A DNA stretch of 64,000 nt, taken from contig JAANDG010000327.1 in NCBI GenBank assembly GCA_036852015.1, positions 1-64,000 of the forward strand. The letters are read 5' to 3'. Under the pieces are notes generated by a model. The model did not search any database. It was not told where the DNA came from and worked only from the letters and a program-made list of their open reading frames with translations. Below are positions 10,769-22,454 of this stretch, piece by piece. How positions within the stretch are numbered: the first letter of the stretch is position 1; every line of letters begins with the position of its first letter. This stretch comes from Pelodera strongyloides (Eukaryota; Nematoda; Chromadorea; Rhabditida; Rhabditidae). Made by a program: the position numbers and the translations under genes.

Positions 10769-13700
10769 TCAAGCTTTGGCTTTGTCCCGCATAAATTCGT
10801 CGGTTATTAACGGTGGTTCTTGGTTGTCGTAGAGCATTACACTGGCGAAGAAGACCGTGAATACGATGAATATCCACATGATGATTTTCTCCAACATTCT
10901 GCAAATGGTTTTTATTCATCGGTACAATATAAGTATTCAAATCTTGTGACTTGATCACGCGGCGCTGGCAGAACAAAACGACGAGAGAGATAGAGAAAGC
11001 TATAAGATAGAGATAAAGAGATGGGAAGAGAATGGGATAGATATACCGATAGAGAGAAATAAGAGACTGGGCGAGGACACTGTAATAATAATTTATTACG
11101 CAAAAGACAATCAAAGAGAGAGGTAATAACGAAAACAGCGAAATAATACGTACCAAAATATTAACCGGAAATGAACGAATGAGTTTCGTTTCGTAAAAAA
11201 AAGCTTCTGTAAATCTGTCTCTGATCCTTAACAATCTATATAACTCTAGTTATTGATTACCTGGCCAGCATTTGCCACTCCCTCCTTATCCTTTTCAAGT
11301 GTTCATGTGCCGTGAGATCTTGTCGTATTGAATTGACCGAAGTTAGTACTTCGATTACAATTCCATGAAGTTCCGGATCTTTTTGTCGACAAGCAATTGG
11401 CGAACCGGCGCCCAAATGCTGAAATCATATCGTATTATCTTCATATTACTAAGTAAAGCAATAATTCTTGTGACCTACATGTGGATGTGAAGAGTCAATG
11501 TTAGTAATTAATGCTTGCTTTTTTATCACGAAAAGAGCCGCTAAGGTAATTTGTGCAACAACTATAGTATTCGGCAGAAACCGCATTAAGTTCCGCTAAA
11601 ACTAGAAAACATGTGCTGAGACTAATTGTAAGGCGGTAAACCGGCTCCTCGAAATTCTGTATAATGATGAGCACATGTCTCTATAGGAATAGTCCACCCT
11701 ACAAATTAATCAACAATTATTTCACTTAATGATAATAATAATAATAAATGTTTATTTGATCAACGAGCCGTAGGAACAAAGAAGAAAGTTCTTGGGGTAG
11801 TTGCTGTCAGCTCGTTAACCATAAGGTACCCTAAGATGTTGGTGCGGTAAGGACACCAGGGACTTACCGATTCCTTCTTTACATTTCCGTTCCTTACAAC
11901 TTCACTATTCAACTGATCCCCACTATTTGATGTGTGCAAAAGTTTCTGTTGAAATTCCACAAAATTACTGGCAAACATCTTTTTCAGTTCGGCCAGTTTG
12001 TCCTAAAAATGAGTCTACTTTACAGAAAGTAATAAAGTATCGATTTATAGAAAGTAATCAAGCATCGACTGACGCATTTCTTGCGCCCGTGCGGCACTAT
12101 TTTCGCGCACACTGTGTCATGTGTGCCGCACCACATTTAATTTCAAGAAACATTTCTGAGTCTAGTGCTAACTTAAGCGGAGGAATGGAGGTGTCATATG
12201 ATTATACAAGTTGCCGTAGGTATAGTCCATACATTCTCTAACTATTTACAAAGCATGGGAAAGTATGCAACTAATAATAATCGAAAACAACACATCATAG
12301 TGCAAAGGCCTGGGAATGGGATTAAGCGAGGTTCTGCTAAAATCGCATAAAATTAGTTACACTCCTTCTCTGCTTACCTCATCGATCTCACTCCTGATCT
12401 AAAATATTTGCATGTATCAAAGCGTAACTTCGCTCATATACGCCGCAGACAAAAACGGGCCCGTCAGTGCGGCTTTGAAGCCAACGTTGCGCTGCACTAC
12501 CTTCACCCTTTTTCATTTCACCCTTTACACATCCCTTCGAAATGTTTTCAAAAAAGTGTGCCTTATTTGGGTTATGTTTTCAACGCGCACCCCTTTTTTC
12601 ACGCTACCAAGTCTGAACTGTGCGTTTGCATGTTTCTGGCCCGCGAAAAATGAAATATGCGAGACATCTTAAACCCATAAACTATGTACACAGTGAGACT
12701 ATTCCAACGTTGAACTACCGTACTCAAAATATATACCCACTCAAAAATACAAACTCACATATTTCTTCAATCGCATCTTGATGCTCTCCTGTGTGTTCAT
12801 CAGTTCTCTTCCGAAGAACCTAGATAATTACATAATTTGCGTAATTGGTAATTATTAGTTGTGCAATTGCGTGTTCTAATTAGGTAGGTGAGGGATTCAA
12901 CAACATCTTTATATCAATAAACGGAAGCACTTGCCATTGTAAAAACGAGTTACTGTTCATGCGAATGTTTAATAGAAAACTGCGCACTCGTTTTGAAATA
13001 GGTCGGCCAGCGTTACCCTGAAAGGATTATTACATCGTTATAACTTATAACTTACAAGTTACAATTATTATTTTTGATTAGTAAACTTTTCCAAGCCAGT
13101 TTGAGATCAGACCTACAACGCGAAACTTTGGACGGTGCGCGGTCTACAAAAACGCCCAGGTGCAGCGGCCAGCCCATTTCGGGCCCAGTGTAGGGTAGGC
13201 CGCGCACCGGCCAAGTTTCCTCAGTGTTTAGATATTGTTATGAAAATCCCACCTGCATTTGTATGCTCAACGTGAAAGTGGTGCAATAGGTGGCCAAGAA
13301 CATGATGAAGATTAAGCCGATATAATATTGACCTTGAAGGAAAACAATTGCATCAAAAGCATTATTTTTATTTCTATTGCTGATTTCTGTTCTATATCTT
13401 GCCAATGTGTTTGCTCAATAAGTAAGTGTTCGCTTACCGAGGAGCGGTACAGAGTTCGAAGTCGCCGGTAGCTTGTCCGATACCATCATTACTAAACTAT
13501 TTTCATCAGTGAATTACATAACTAAATAATAAAAGAGAAAAAGGCTACTTCTGTAACTATTACTCTATAGTCATTTCTTTTGCCTTCATAAAACATGGTG
13601 TTTCAACAAGCTAAAATAAACCGAAATCTGACAGATTAATATTCAGATGATCAATTATAGTTTTGATTTGGAAAACTAGCTACTCTGTTTGGTTTCAGGC

Positions 13701-16700
13701 ACACAGAGTAAAGCAATGCATCTTTCTATGTTATATTTCATACATTATTTTGATTTTCCGTCAAACACAGTGTTTTGATTTGGAACATGGACTGAGCCGG
13801 TGTTTATTAGGACTAACATTACACCGTGAAACTTCGCGCCATCGCCGCGCAACATTTTTGCGCCATAGGCGCGCCGCGCAGCCGCGGAGTTTCCCCAGTG
13901 TGCACACGAAGGTACAAGAAACTTACAAATAATTGCTAGAGAGAGGAGAGCGGTGACACCGAGAGACACCTGAAACCAGTTACTCATGAACTGAGAAGTT
14001 CTCAAAGTACTCTAATTGCCAGTTTTGAAACTGATAATTGATTATAGCTCAATTCCAAGCAAAATACAGGCTTCAACAGACTAGCTATGGAAAACATTAC
14101 AAAACATCATAGCCATAGCAAATAGTTACTTATCAAAAAGCAAGAAGTCATACATCTACACGTCTACATCTTGGGGTTATTTAATAAATAAAATCCATAA
14201 ATTAACGGCCAGTTTTTGAAACGTATCGGGGGCATGTACATGCATGGAGGGCATGTTCATGTACTCTGGATTGGGGGCATGCTATGACTACACTGAGGTG
14301 AGGAAACTTGGCCGGTGCGCGGCCTACACTGGGCCCGAAATGTGTGGGCCGCCGCACCTGGGCCAACCTGTTTTTTTTTGTGTAGGCCGCGCACCGGTGA
14401 AAGTTTCGTGTTGAAAAAAACGCTTTACCTTTTCCGTATTTTCTCCAGTAGACGAGTGCGGGGTAAAGAATCCAATCACTGTGACAACAGTGATAAAGGT
14501 CGAGGGAATAATTAAAGTGAATAAGTAGTAGGAAGGATTTCGCTTTATTGCGAAAAAGTAGGAAATGTCCGGGTATGGATTCGGGCAACACTCGTAATAT
14601 CTAAAGAACACTTTCAAAAATTAGGCTTAGGCTTAGGCTTAGGCCTAAGCGAAGAAGTAGGAAATATCTGGGTATGGATTCGGGGAACTCGTAAATCTAA
14701 AAAACACTTTCAAAAATTTCAAGAATACCCTTTCCGTATAAACCTCAGTGATTGGTCGTTTTCATAATGCATCATTGTTTTTAAAAGAAATTTTCCGATT
14801 TTTTTCTAATTGTAAGAAAATGAACCTTGCAGTCACAGAAAAAAAAAGTCGGTTCATTGTTTTTATGCTTTTTTTAATCCTTTATAACTTACTTTAGATT
14901 CGATCGAAATTTGAAATCAATAAGCTTCCACTCCATATTCGGTATGTAATGCGTGAGCGCCGCGAGGTTTGTCCTAAAATCGAGCAACTTTTTTTCGGAG
15001 CAAGGACCGTTATTTCAAAGCAAAACTTCTCACACGCGCCGCCGAAAATAAGGGGTTGTCTATGCGGTGTAGGGGTACAATTCCACTTGGCGCACGTTTA
15101 GCGCACATGAGCGGCAAGTGGAATTTTACGCGTTTCGCGCACCTTACACAGTAAGGAGGGGTTCACCGCCCCGTAGGTATAGGTTTTTTGCCGGAGCAGC
15201 GTGGTGTTTCGTGGTGTGTTACTTACGCTTGATAAGATGATTGCACATCAGCGATTCCGGTATTTGGGTGCAGTCACTACAAATTCACCTTCTTTTTTAA
15301 TTTATGAAGTGGAAACTTGGATTGAGTGAAATAATTAGTGCAGTTCGCTAGAAGACAGCAATAGAACGCGCCTTACAACGTTAGAAATACACATACATTA
15401 TTTTATGGAAAGACGATTTACAGTAAAAATTTTACAGTTATTATGCAGATGCATACATAGATGTGTAGCGTGCGATGAACACTGAATCCGCAGGACAATC
15501 AAAATAGGAAATATACATATTAGTTACAATTATGATAATTACAGGATCTAGGACAGTATTGTTAGAGAACAGTTTGGACATGTGAACAAGGAACAGAGGC
15601 CGTATTCACCAACAAACAGGGAGCCCTCCCTAGGCTCATGAGCGCTCTGAATAACTTCTGCTCTCGCACCCCCTACGCACTCTGGGGAGGCCAGGGAGGG
15701 CTCCCTGTGTGTTGGTGAATGAATATGGCCTCGGGTTGCTTATGAAATACATTATCAACATCGATAACCAACATGCTAATATAAATGTTAAGCATACTCT
15801 ACCAATGAGCATCTACTAAACTAACCACTCTTTCATGTGAATACTCCTGAAAGAAGAAAGAGTATCTATGTGAATACAACTGGCCTGCGTTCTCTCTCTC
15901 ATTCTCTGTCTCTTACTCGCTTGCTTTCTCCTTCTGTATTCTCTCTCCTCTCTCTTTCTCTCCACATATCTCTCAATGCACACTGTTCTGCTCCCTATTC
16001 CATATGCATTATAAATGTGTTAGCTATCGCTAATACTGTAAAGTTGATTCATACAGTACCTGTTTGCTGAAGGATCGGCCGTTGGCTCCTCAGCAGTCTG
16101 AAGCATTATCTGCGAGCCATCATACGACCACGAAGCGAACATTATGAAGCAGATTTGCTGGAAACAAGAAAGCTAGCACATAGGGAAGTTGGCATGCGAG
16201 CCGCGAGCAAACTATTTGGCCACGTTTAAAATGTTTTAAAGTGTTCCTAAGGCCACATTGATGAACACTTCAGCAACTGTTGAGTGTGCGGTTATATAGT
16301 ACATACATTTTGTGTTTAAAGCCAAATACGGGCCGGTTTTTGAAACGCATCGAGACACCAACATTCTTATGCGTCATATGCAAATGAGCATAATTCAGCA
16401 TAAAAATAGACCCCAATTAGACCCCACTTCGCGTAAATACATAAGAATGCAGTGATCCACAATGCATTTCAAAAACCGGCCAGTATTTCGCTTTAAACTA
16501 CAAGAGGGTTATTGGACCATAAGCAAACAAGGGTTTTCATTATACATCCGAAAGAGCAAAACGAGAAATAGAAAACACAGTACCTGATCAAAGGGAAATC
16601 TGTCGAGTATCATATCACAAGTGATATCAGTGATGATTGCTCGAAACAGTGAAATCTTCCCATTGTTTTCTATCAAGACGTTGGTCTGCATCTCATTTTC

Positions 16701-17530
16701 GCGAACGTTCATATTCGCACTGAAATTGGGTAACTTATAACTTATAGGAAACTCTGTTTTGAGTTAACTAAATAACTAGGAATAAACTAGATCCCCTAGT
16801 CCCACTAAAAAACTATAAAAAAACGACGACTAGAACGCTGGTCAACATATATAACTAATAAAATGTACAGAAAGTATGAGTTACTGAGGTATCTAAGGTA
16901 ACTCATACTTATTATAAACTAGCAGATCCGGTTTCCATATCATATCTGAAGGCACATGAAGAGTGGTAATTCCAGAAAAATCTTCGGGATTCCACACGAG
17001 AAACTCGTCCGTCCAATACTATAATTGAGGTAAAATATGAAAATCAACGGGATGATACTTATACAAAACAGATTGAGGGCCGACTGCAACCGCAATGGCT
17101 GACGTGGTGCTACAGGGTAGTAACATATCTCATTCCTTAGATACCTTAGAGGTATCTATATTGTAAGGTATGAGATCACCTTACATAAGCTTATAGCACT
17201 TACCTCTTCCAGCCAGCAATAAAGTGTGATAATCTGGTCATTTTCCTTCACTTTTTGTATTTGTTTGAAGTAAAGTTGAACCGTGACGTTGGTTGGTCCG
17301 GATGCTTCGGTTTTTACAGGGCGAAGTTCCTGTGTAATTTACGCAAAATATAAACTAATTTTTGATTAAGTAGGGTAATGACCTACCATATTTAGCTTAC
17401 TAAACTAGCACATAGACAAGTTAATGCAACTTACGTTTACGTAATACAATAAAGAAAAATAGGGAAAAATAACTTTTTTATAGTCCCGAAATAGGTAGTT
17501 GACCAGCTCCTTTTGGTTGGCGTTGGCTTC
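10769..17530 (-). CDS. Nicotinic-type ligand-gated ion channel subunit (alpha-like)
   Basis: This is a pentameric Cys-loop receptor of the plasma membrane. Exons, all in frame: 17474-17530, 17204-17329, 16909-17018, 16584-16719, 16060-16157, 14893-14973, 14429-14600, 13927-13969, 13438-13491, 13253-13332, 12935-13017, 12759-12819, 11868-12002, 11261-11418, 10769-10898, about 507 residues without the missing signal-peptide exon. Seen: loop A MIWKPD, a Cys loop with exactly 13 residues between cysteines (CDMILDRFPFDQQIC), loop B SWSYDG, vicinal cysteines YYECC in loop C (alpha-subunit hallmark), PYPDISY before TM1, TM2 beginning EKVSLGVTALLSL (Glu as in cation channels), the TM2-TM3 loop SDKLPATSNSVPLLG, a basic and acidic cytoplasmic loop, and TM4 ending in a short tail. 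One junction (12935) needs a GC-AG intron to stay in frame. Which nematode acr/lgc group it belongs to, and its ligand, I cannot tell. Confidence 0.92.
13100..13235. repeat. GC-rich CACTGAGGAAACTTGGCC-family repeat
   Basis: GC-rich island in the ion-channel intron between TM3 exons. It ends GGCCGCGCACCGGCCAAGTTTCCTCAGTG, shown here only by its parts (CCGCGCACCGGCC, AAGTTTCCTCAGTG), and includes TTTCGGGCCCAGTGTAG. Related blocks occur at 7840-7905, 14290-14412, 18790-18885 and 44190-44400. Confidence 0.7.
13812..13905. repeat. GC-rich repeat with GTGAAACTTCGCGCC / GTTTCCCCAGTG ends
   Basis: A compact GC island in an ion-channel intron, with terminal bases that are a variant of the CACTGAGGAAACTTGGCC family and inner GCGCC/GGCGC runs that can pair. 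A related block rich in GCGCCGCG is at 33345-33500. Confidence 0.55.
14290..14412. repeat. GC-rich CACTGAGGAAACTTGGCC-family repeat with both ends
   Basis: Left end CACTGAGGTGAGGAAACTTGGCCGGTGCGCGG; right end GTAGGCCGCGCACCGGTGAAAGTTTC, forming imperfect terminal inverted repeats around GGGCCCGAAATGTGTGGGCCG. It is immediately next to the TM1 exon of the channel gene (exon ends at 14429). Confidence 0.7.
14553..14720. repeat. Tandem duplication of a splice-acceptor region split by telomeric repeats
   Basis: Copy A (about 14553-14620) covers the 5' end of the channel's TM1 exon and its acceptor. Copy B (about 14653-14720) repeats the same order of bases (AAGTAGGAAATNTC, GGGTATGGATTCGGG, ACTCGTAA, ACACTTTCAAAAATT) with several changes. 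Between them are 30 bases of telomere-type sequence at 14621-14650. Copy B lies in the intron and has lost the frame (the TTTAG acceptor reads TTTTTAG, and the exon part has indels). Confidence 0.85.
14621..14650. repeat. Interstitial telomeric repeat, head-to-head
   Basis: Four perfect TTAGGC units followed directly by CTAAGC in the opposite orientation, giving a TTAGGCCTAAGC inversion point. It is sandwiched between the two copies of the duplicated exon edge. Confidence 0.9.
15595..15732. repeat. Palindromic element, GTATTCACCAACAC family, copy 2
   Basis: GAGGCCGTATTCACCAACA at the left is matched by its complement at the right, with GGGAGCCCTCCCT/AGGGAGGGCTCCCT inside. It lies in the 1.1-kb ion-channel intron. 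The right end carries a small GAAT duplication. Confidence 0.85.
16316..16497. repeat. Palindromic MITE, AAAGCGAAATACCGG family
   Basis: The left end TTTAAAGCCAAATACGGGC is mirrored at the right by GGCCAGTATTTCGCTTTAAA; GTTTTTGAAACGCATCG and AATGCATTTCAAAAAC form the next inverted block. It lies in an ion-channel intron. Confidence 0.85.
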
Positions 17531-20082
17531 CTGTAGAACAAGTTAAATAAGTAACGTATTTTGTAAATTGCTCGATCGAGACGACATCGAGGTACCTTTT
17601 TACTATCTGTGCTTTTTAGTTTTTTTTTACCAATGTTGGGCAACTGCTCCTTATGAGGTCTTACCTTTTTTCCTCAAGGCTCATACCCCTAAAAAGACAT
17701 ACGTGAGATAATTTGCCACTTGTGAAATAAAATAAAACAATAATAAAACCCTCTCATAGTATTTTTCTATTTACTTCTCAAATCCTTACATAAAACAGCG
17801 AAATCCACAACAATAATATTGAACAATTTTGCATCTGATGAGAAGTGGAGTTACAAAAATAAAGTAACAAATAGTTGTGAAGAAGAAAGTCTGAAAATAT
17901 AAGATGTTTTATAATATTACTTCCAATAATAAAATTGAAATAAACCCTATTATCAATTATACGAAAAAAGTAAGGTGTACCGAGAATTCCAGAAAATCTG
18001 TGCTGTTATTCTAAGAACGTCATTTTTCAAAAAGTTATTCGAAGTGAAAACCAGCAGAAATTTATATATTTCACATAACAACACATGCGTACGTGGGCAG
18101 TGTCAACACAAAATACGAGGCTTCAACTTCTTTAATTAGATTCACTTGATTGACAGAACTTCTCACTAATGAAACGGGAAAACATCTAACAAAGCAGTTG
18201 GTGTGGCAAAGCAAAAAGGTGTTTTGACTTTTTGCTTTCAGATTCTCATTGAAAACTTTTCCATTTTCATACTTTTTCATTGAATAAAGTGCGCAAGCTC
18301 AATAATACATATAATAGTTATAATCATTACTATATAACGGAAACCTCTGCTAAACAAGACTGGTAACTAAGTCTACCAGCAAGTGCTTGCGGCAGAGTCT
18401 CAAGCTTGCGCGGGGGACAGGCTCTCTAAAAAATAGTTTTTGATTCTGTAACCATGTGTTCATTGGGCGAATCTCTGCTGTCATACGCTCATTACTATTT
18501 AGACTGATTTAGTATATCATAAATGATAAGGTATATTAAAATTTAAAACTTAGACATTTAAAATAAAATAAATCCAAAGTCTAGAGTAAGCAGGCTCCGT
18601 CCAAATCCTTCTCAATTACGTAAAGTGATCGCCCAGGAAGTGGCCCCTATGTCAGAGCTCAAGCTTAATTTCCATTTTCAAAAAAGAACCCCTTCCCCCA
18701 CACATAAACAACGCTTATTTATTGACCTTTTATTTGATTTCTTCCCGTCTATTTGGAGGAAACGTTTATTCAATGACTTAGGGAGTGCTAGCGGCACACC
18801 TTCGGCGGTACACCGCAACGAAGCAGCACAAGCGCGGAAAAGATGCCGTTTACGGTTTACTGGCCAACTTTCCTCACAGTCTGTGTAACTTTAAAATAGA
18901 CAGCTAATCCTACAAACAGCAACAAACATGCATAATATTTACTATATAAATTCAAACTTTTGCATGCATTACTTAATTACTATATACAACTTCTTATTTT
19001 TAGTAAGGCTGTTGCCCTGTGTATCCTAAAAAAGAGAGAATAATGATGGTTGACCCCTTACATTTATAAGGAAGTTCGGGGACTTCCGTATAATTTTCGC
19101 GACGGGAGGATATAGATAGAGTCCATCTAAATCTAGTTTTGTCCTCTAAAACACGAATCAATTGTTTTATTCGGTACTACGTACTACTACTACTAACGCT
19201 GAGCAAAATGTAGGGAGAGAAAGAGAACTAGTTTACTATTAAAGATAATCGATTCATGAGTTCTTTGGCAGTATCAGTATTAGTTTTTCACTAAGAAACT
19301 AATTAGTAGACCATTAATCAAATAGAAGTTCAATACTAAAATCAAGAACTACGCTATGCTAGCACGTGAACCTTAGGGGGTTTCTTCCTTATGGCTTTAT
19401 ATGTGCTCTAATAATGGGTAATTCAGGATGCTTTTCCATCTCTTTTCCATCGAAAAAATGCTTTCTGAAGGAGAAATGTTCGCTTTCTAGTGCCTATTTT
19501 GTAAGAAGCGTTTACCAAAGAAAAAGAAAAAGAACACCCCCTCATAAAGACACGGGTAAAATATAAACGAACAAAATAACTAGGAAAGAAAGCAAGATTC
19601 CTGGAACGTCGGTGTTTTCGACATTGCAAAGACAAGTTGTCAAAAGTTGTCAAGTAGGCGTTGACAGAAAGAGAGAGATCCCCTTTTTTGGAAGTAGAAA
19701 TAGAAGTTTAGTTTTAGAAGGAGTTTAGAAGAGCACTTGACAAAGCAAAAACTGAGTTCAGAAAGAAGGAAAGAAAACAGGAGCCGGTAAAACAAAAATA
19801 GAAAGATGCATCGAAATTATCTATCATCACATTCGAAGCGGAATTTTGGGTTGACAGTGCCATCTTAGTTTTGTAAAATACATTATGTAAATGATAAAAC
19901 CGCATACCCAAAAGTAACGCTTCTACGGTTGGTACGTCACCGTTTATTCCTAATTTTTTGGTATTTTGCTATACAAAACCCAATTGGGCACTTTTGAAAT
20001 TTCAAGAATAACCCAGAGGTAACTTTTCTACATGCTGGCACGTCAGTTTCTGCGTTGAACACGTTTTTCAGATTTTCGGTAA

Positions 20083-20275
20083 AGAACTGGGGTAGAGCGG
20101 TCCCCGGGGAAATACACGAACGGCGACATTTTGCTGTGGCGCGGACTCTTGTTTGAACAAAGACAAGGGAATATGCCGGTCCATCTGTCTTTCTCGACGG
20201 ACGTTTTTGGCGACATGAGAATGAAAGACCCAAAAGTTGAGATCGTGGTTAGGGAGATGCATACTTGGTTTTGAG
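20083..20275 (+). pseudogene. Orphan exon-like open frame, unidentified
   Basis: A plus-strand frame encodes about 60 residues (RTGVERSPGKYTNGDILLW, then RGLLFEQRQG and FSTDVFGDMRMKDPKVEIVV) and ends with TGA at 20273-20275. Its amino-acid mix and G/C-rich third positions look like real protein, unlike the AT-rich flanks. It is preceded by a good acceptor (TTTTTCAG just before 20072), but the frame entering from that acceptor does not match, and TAA blocks the upstream frame at 20079. I do not recognise the domain and find no partner exons nearby, so it may be the decayed last exon of a lost gene. The minus strand is also open for much of this stretch. Confidence 0.35.
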
Positions 20276-20362
20276 GCATTCTATGTTAAAAATCTCATAT
20301 TCTACCTCATATATGCTTATGACACAGGGGTTTCAAAAGTATAACGGCACTGTGTTAGCATG

Positions 20363-20524
20363 TTTGAAAGCGAAATACCGGCCGGTTTTTGAAACACATG
20401 ACTTCTCACGAATTTATGCAAAGTTGTTCGAATTTAGTTCCATTTATGTGCATTTGCAATAACCTGCATAAGATTGCTGGTGTACTCGATGTGTTTCAAA
20501 AACCTGCCGGTATTTCGCTTTAAA
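20363..20524. repeat. Palindromic MITE, AAAGCGAAATACCGG family
   Basis: GAAAGCGAAATACCGGCCGG at the left and CCGGTATTTCGCTTTAA at the right, with GTTTTTGAAACACAT mirrored by ATGTGTTTCAAAAAC. Intact pair of ends. Confidence 0.85.
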
Positions 20525-20976
20525 AAAATAGTATTATCGATTTCACGAGTTGCGGGCCGATAAAGCGACGGATCTTGTGGTACGGTTTCTTGTACACATA
20601 GACGGCTTATTTATATTGAAACATGTATGTTTAATATGTGGACAGTTGAAATACACCTAAGTGACCCTTACAGTTCAACAACTCAAAAAAATAACGAGTC
20701 CAAAAACCGCAGTGTCTTTTACGCTTAATTTGCTTCAATATACAAATAAATGACGTGATTTTTTGTGATTTATGACAGTGGTTTTTATGGGCTAATGGTG
20801 CGCCTCATTTCATAAGCATATTTACTATTTTAAGAACATTAACGATCTATAAGCACAAAAAAGCCCTGGCTAATGGTTTTGCTAGCTATATTAGTTTTCT
20901 CTTGCACTATGATGGAAAATGGTTTCAGAACGCCTAGCAAAATTCCCATGCTCAACATCTGTGAGCCTGAACCTGG

Positions 20977-20996
20977 GCCTAAGCCTAAGCCCTAAG
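20977..20996. repeat. Short interstitial telomeric tract
   Basis: Two GCCTAA units followed by a degenerate GCCCTAAGC, within a degenerate run that starts at GAGCCTGAACCTGG. A minor, decayed tract. Confidence 0.6.
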
Positions 20997-21527
20997 CAGA
21001 AATGGACGTAACAAATATGATCATTAGCTAATACATAAAAATAAATTAATAAGAATAAAAACTGTACCTAAATTGAAGAGATATATATATTTACATTGCA
21101 TATTACGGTAAAAAAAAACTATACAAAAATTGCCATAGAGCACATAAAAATCAGAGCGCGCCATTGTCTTTCTTTTCCTTGAAGAGTCCTTTCTATGTGC
21201 ATCGAATGTTAGCGTAAACACCGCATATAGTTGTTTAGTTTACCCCTGGGACTACAAATCCAGACACTAACTTTGAGAAAATTTATTAAAAAGTTCACGG
21301 ATGATAGATCATCTCAGACTTTGGCGGTTGGCCAGAAGCCAGAATTTGTGCATTGAAATAGCCAGAATTTCGACACCAACTCCCATAATATATGCGACGA
21401 TATCATTATATCAATTATTGTTATCAATTATCAATTATCAATTATCGCTTTTATTGCTGTACAAGACTAGCAATAAAATGAACGACACTGTTCGTTGGCA
21501 ATACAAGAGGTCCGATAGTCGCGATAG

Positions 21528-21966
21528 TTAAAGGGACGCGGTCACCGTTTTGGCCCTTATGTATACTTTGTGTTTTTACTATCTTCATAATTTATAACGC
21601 ATAATGTTGGGAAAATGTTTTGCAAGAAATGCGGCAACAGTGAGTAAAATGATGACGAAATTGTTTGTCCCTAAACCAGTACGCACCGTAACCCAAGTAA
21701 TTGTCCAGCATATGGCCGTGCTGATAATGACTCGACGAACGTTATTCAACTAATTAATCGTTCGAGTACCTCGCGGGCATTATAACATTTGGTTTTCTAT
21801 GGCTAACTGTGGACTTGGATCGGACGCATCTTTTTTAATCAATGAATCTCTAGCTGAAAACAGCGTTTTTCGTCGGATTTTTTCCAAAACTATGTTTTTC
21901 ATAATGTGCAGTTAACAAAAACACAAAATATACATAAGGGTCAAAACGGTGACCGCGTCCCTTTAA
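21528..21966. repeat. 439-base terminal-inverted-repeat element, TTTAAAGGGACGCGG ends
   Basis: The left end reads TTAAAGGGACGCGGTCACC and continues with GTTTTGGCCCTTATGTATA; the right end is the near-perfect complement, so the arms pair over about 45 bases. The interior is not coding (it includes an inner palindrome near 21840-21870). The ends resemble those of the hairpin at 57439-57896 (both start TTTAAAGGGA), suggesting a shared transposase. Confidence 0.85.
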
Positions 21967-22284
21967 AGAACAGTAAAATACCACAACATTACCAGCACTA
22001 TCCGTACAAAATGGTTATGGCTAAGTTATGGCTATGGCACATTCTCAGTGAAGAAAACCTTACGTTTTCGTATATGTTTGTTATGCCACGCTCTTATTAG
22101 GTTTGTCTATGTCTATATCTGTTTTTGACAGAAACCCTCAGAAACGGCTGCAAATGAGCTGTCATTTATATGTTGTTTAATGGGTCGGGAAAGACTAATG
22201 CGCGGGAAATTTGTGACGTATTTCTTTTTAGTTCAGAAAAAGTATAGAAAGAAGATGGGAAAGTTAATAAACAGTGGTTCAAAG

Positions 22285-22454
22285 TTAAAGCGAAATGCTA
22301 GCCCCTTTGGAAAATTTGCATATGATAAGCACATCCTATGTATCCTATGCTAATTTTGTACGATCGTCCACAGCAATCGTACAATATTAGCATGGAATAC
22401 ATAGGACTTGCTTATCACATGCAAATTTTCCAAAGGCTAGCATTTCGCTTTAAA
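22285..22454. repeat. Palindromic MITE, AAAGCGAAATGCTAGC variant
   Basis: Near twin of the copy at 4195-4376: same ends, same GGAAAATTTGCATATGAT inner arm and same TGTACGAT centre. Sequence agreement between the two copies is high, which suggests recent activity. Confidence 0.88.

Noticed and set aside
15225..15291. Exon-like frame (DCTQIPESLMCNHLIK) with acceptor and donor in the ion-channel intron
   Set aside because: Its phase fits neither neighbour, while exons 16060-16157 and 14893-14973 join directly in frame and give the expected receptor sequence.
18625..18888. Plus-strand ORF of 87 codons
   Set aside because: Its second half is a fragment of the GC-rich CACTGAGGAAACTTGGCC family (ends CCAACTTTCCTCACAGT).
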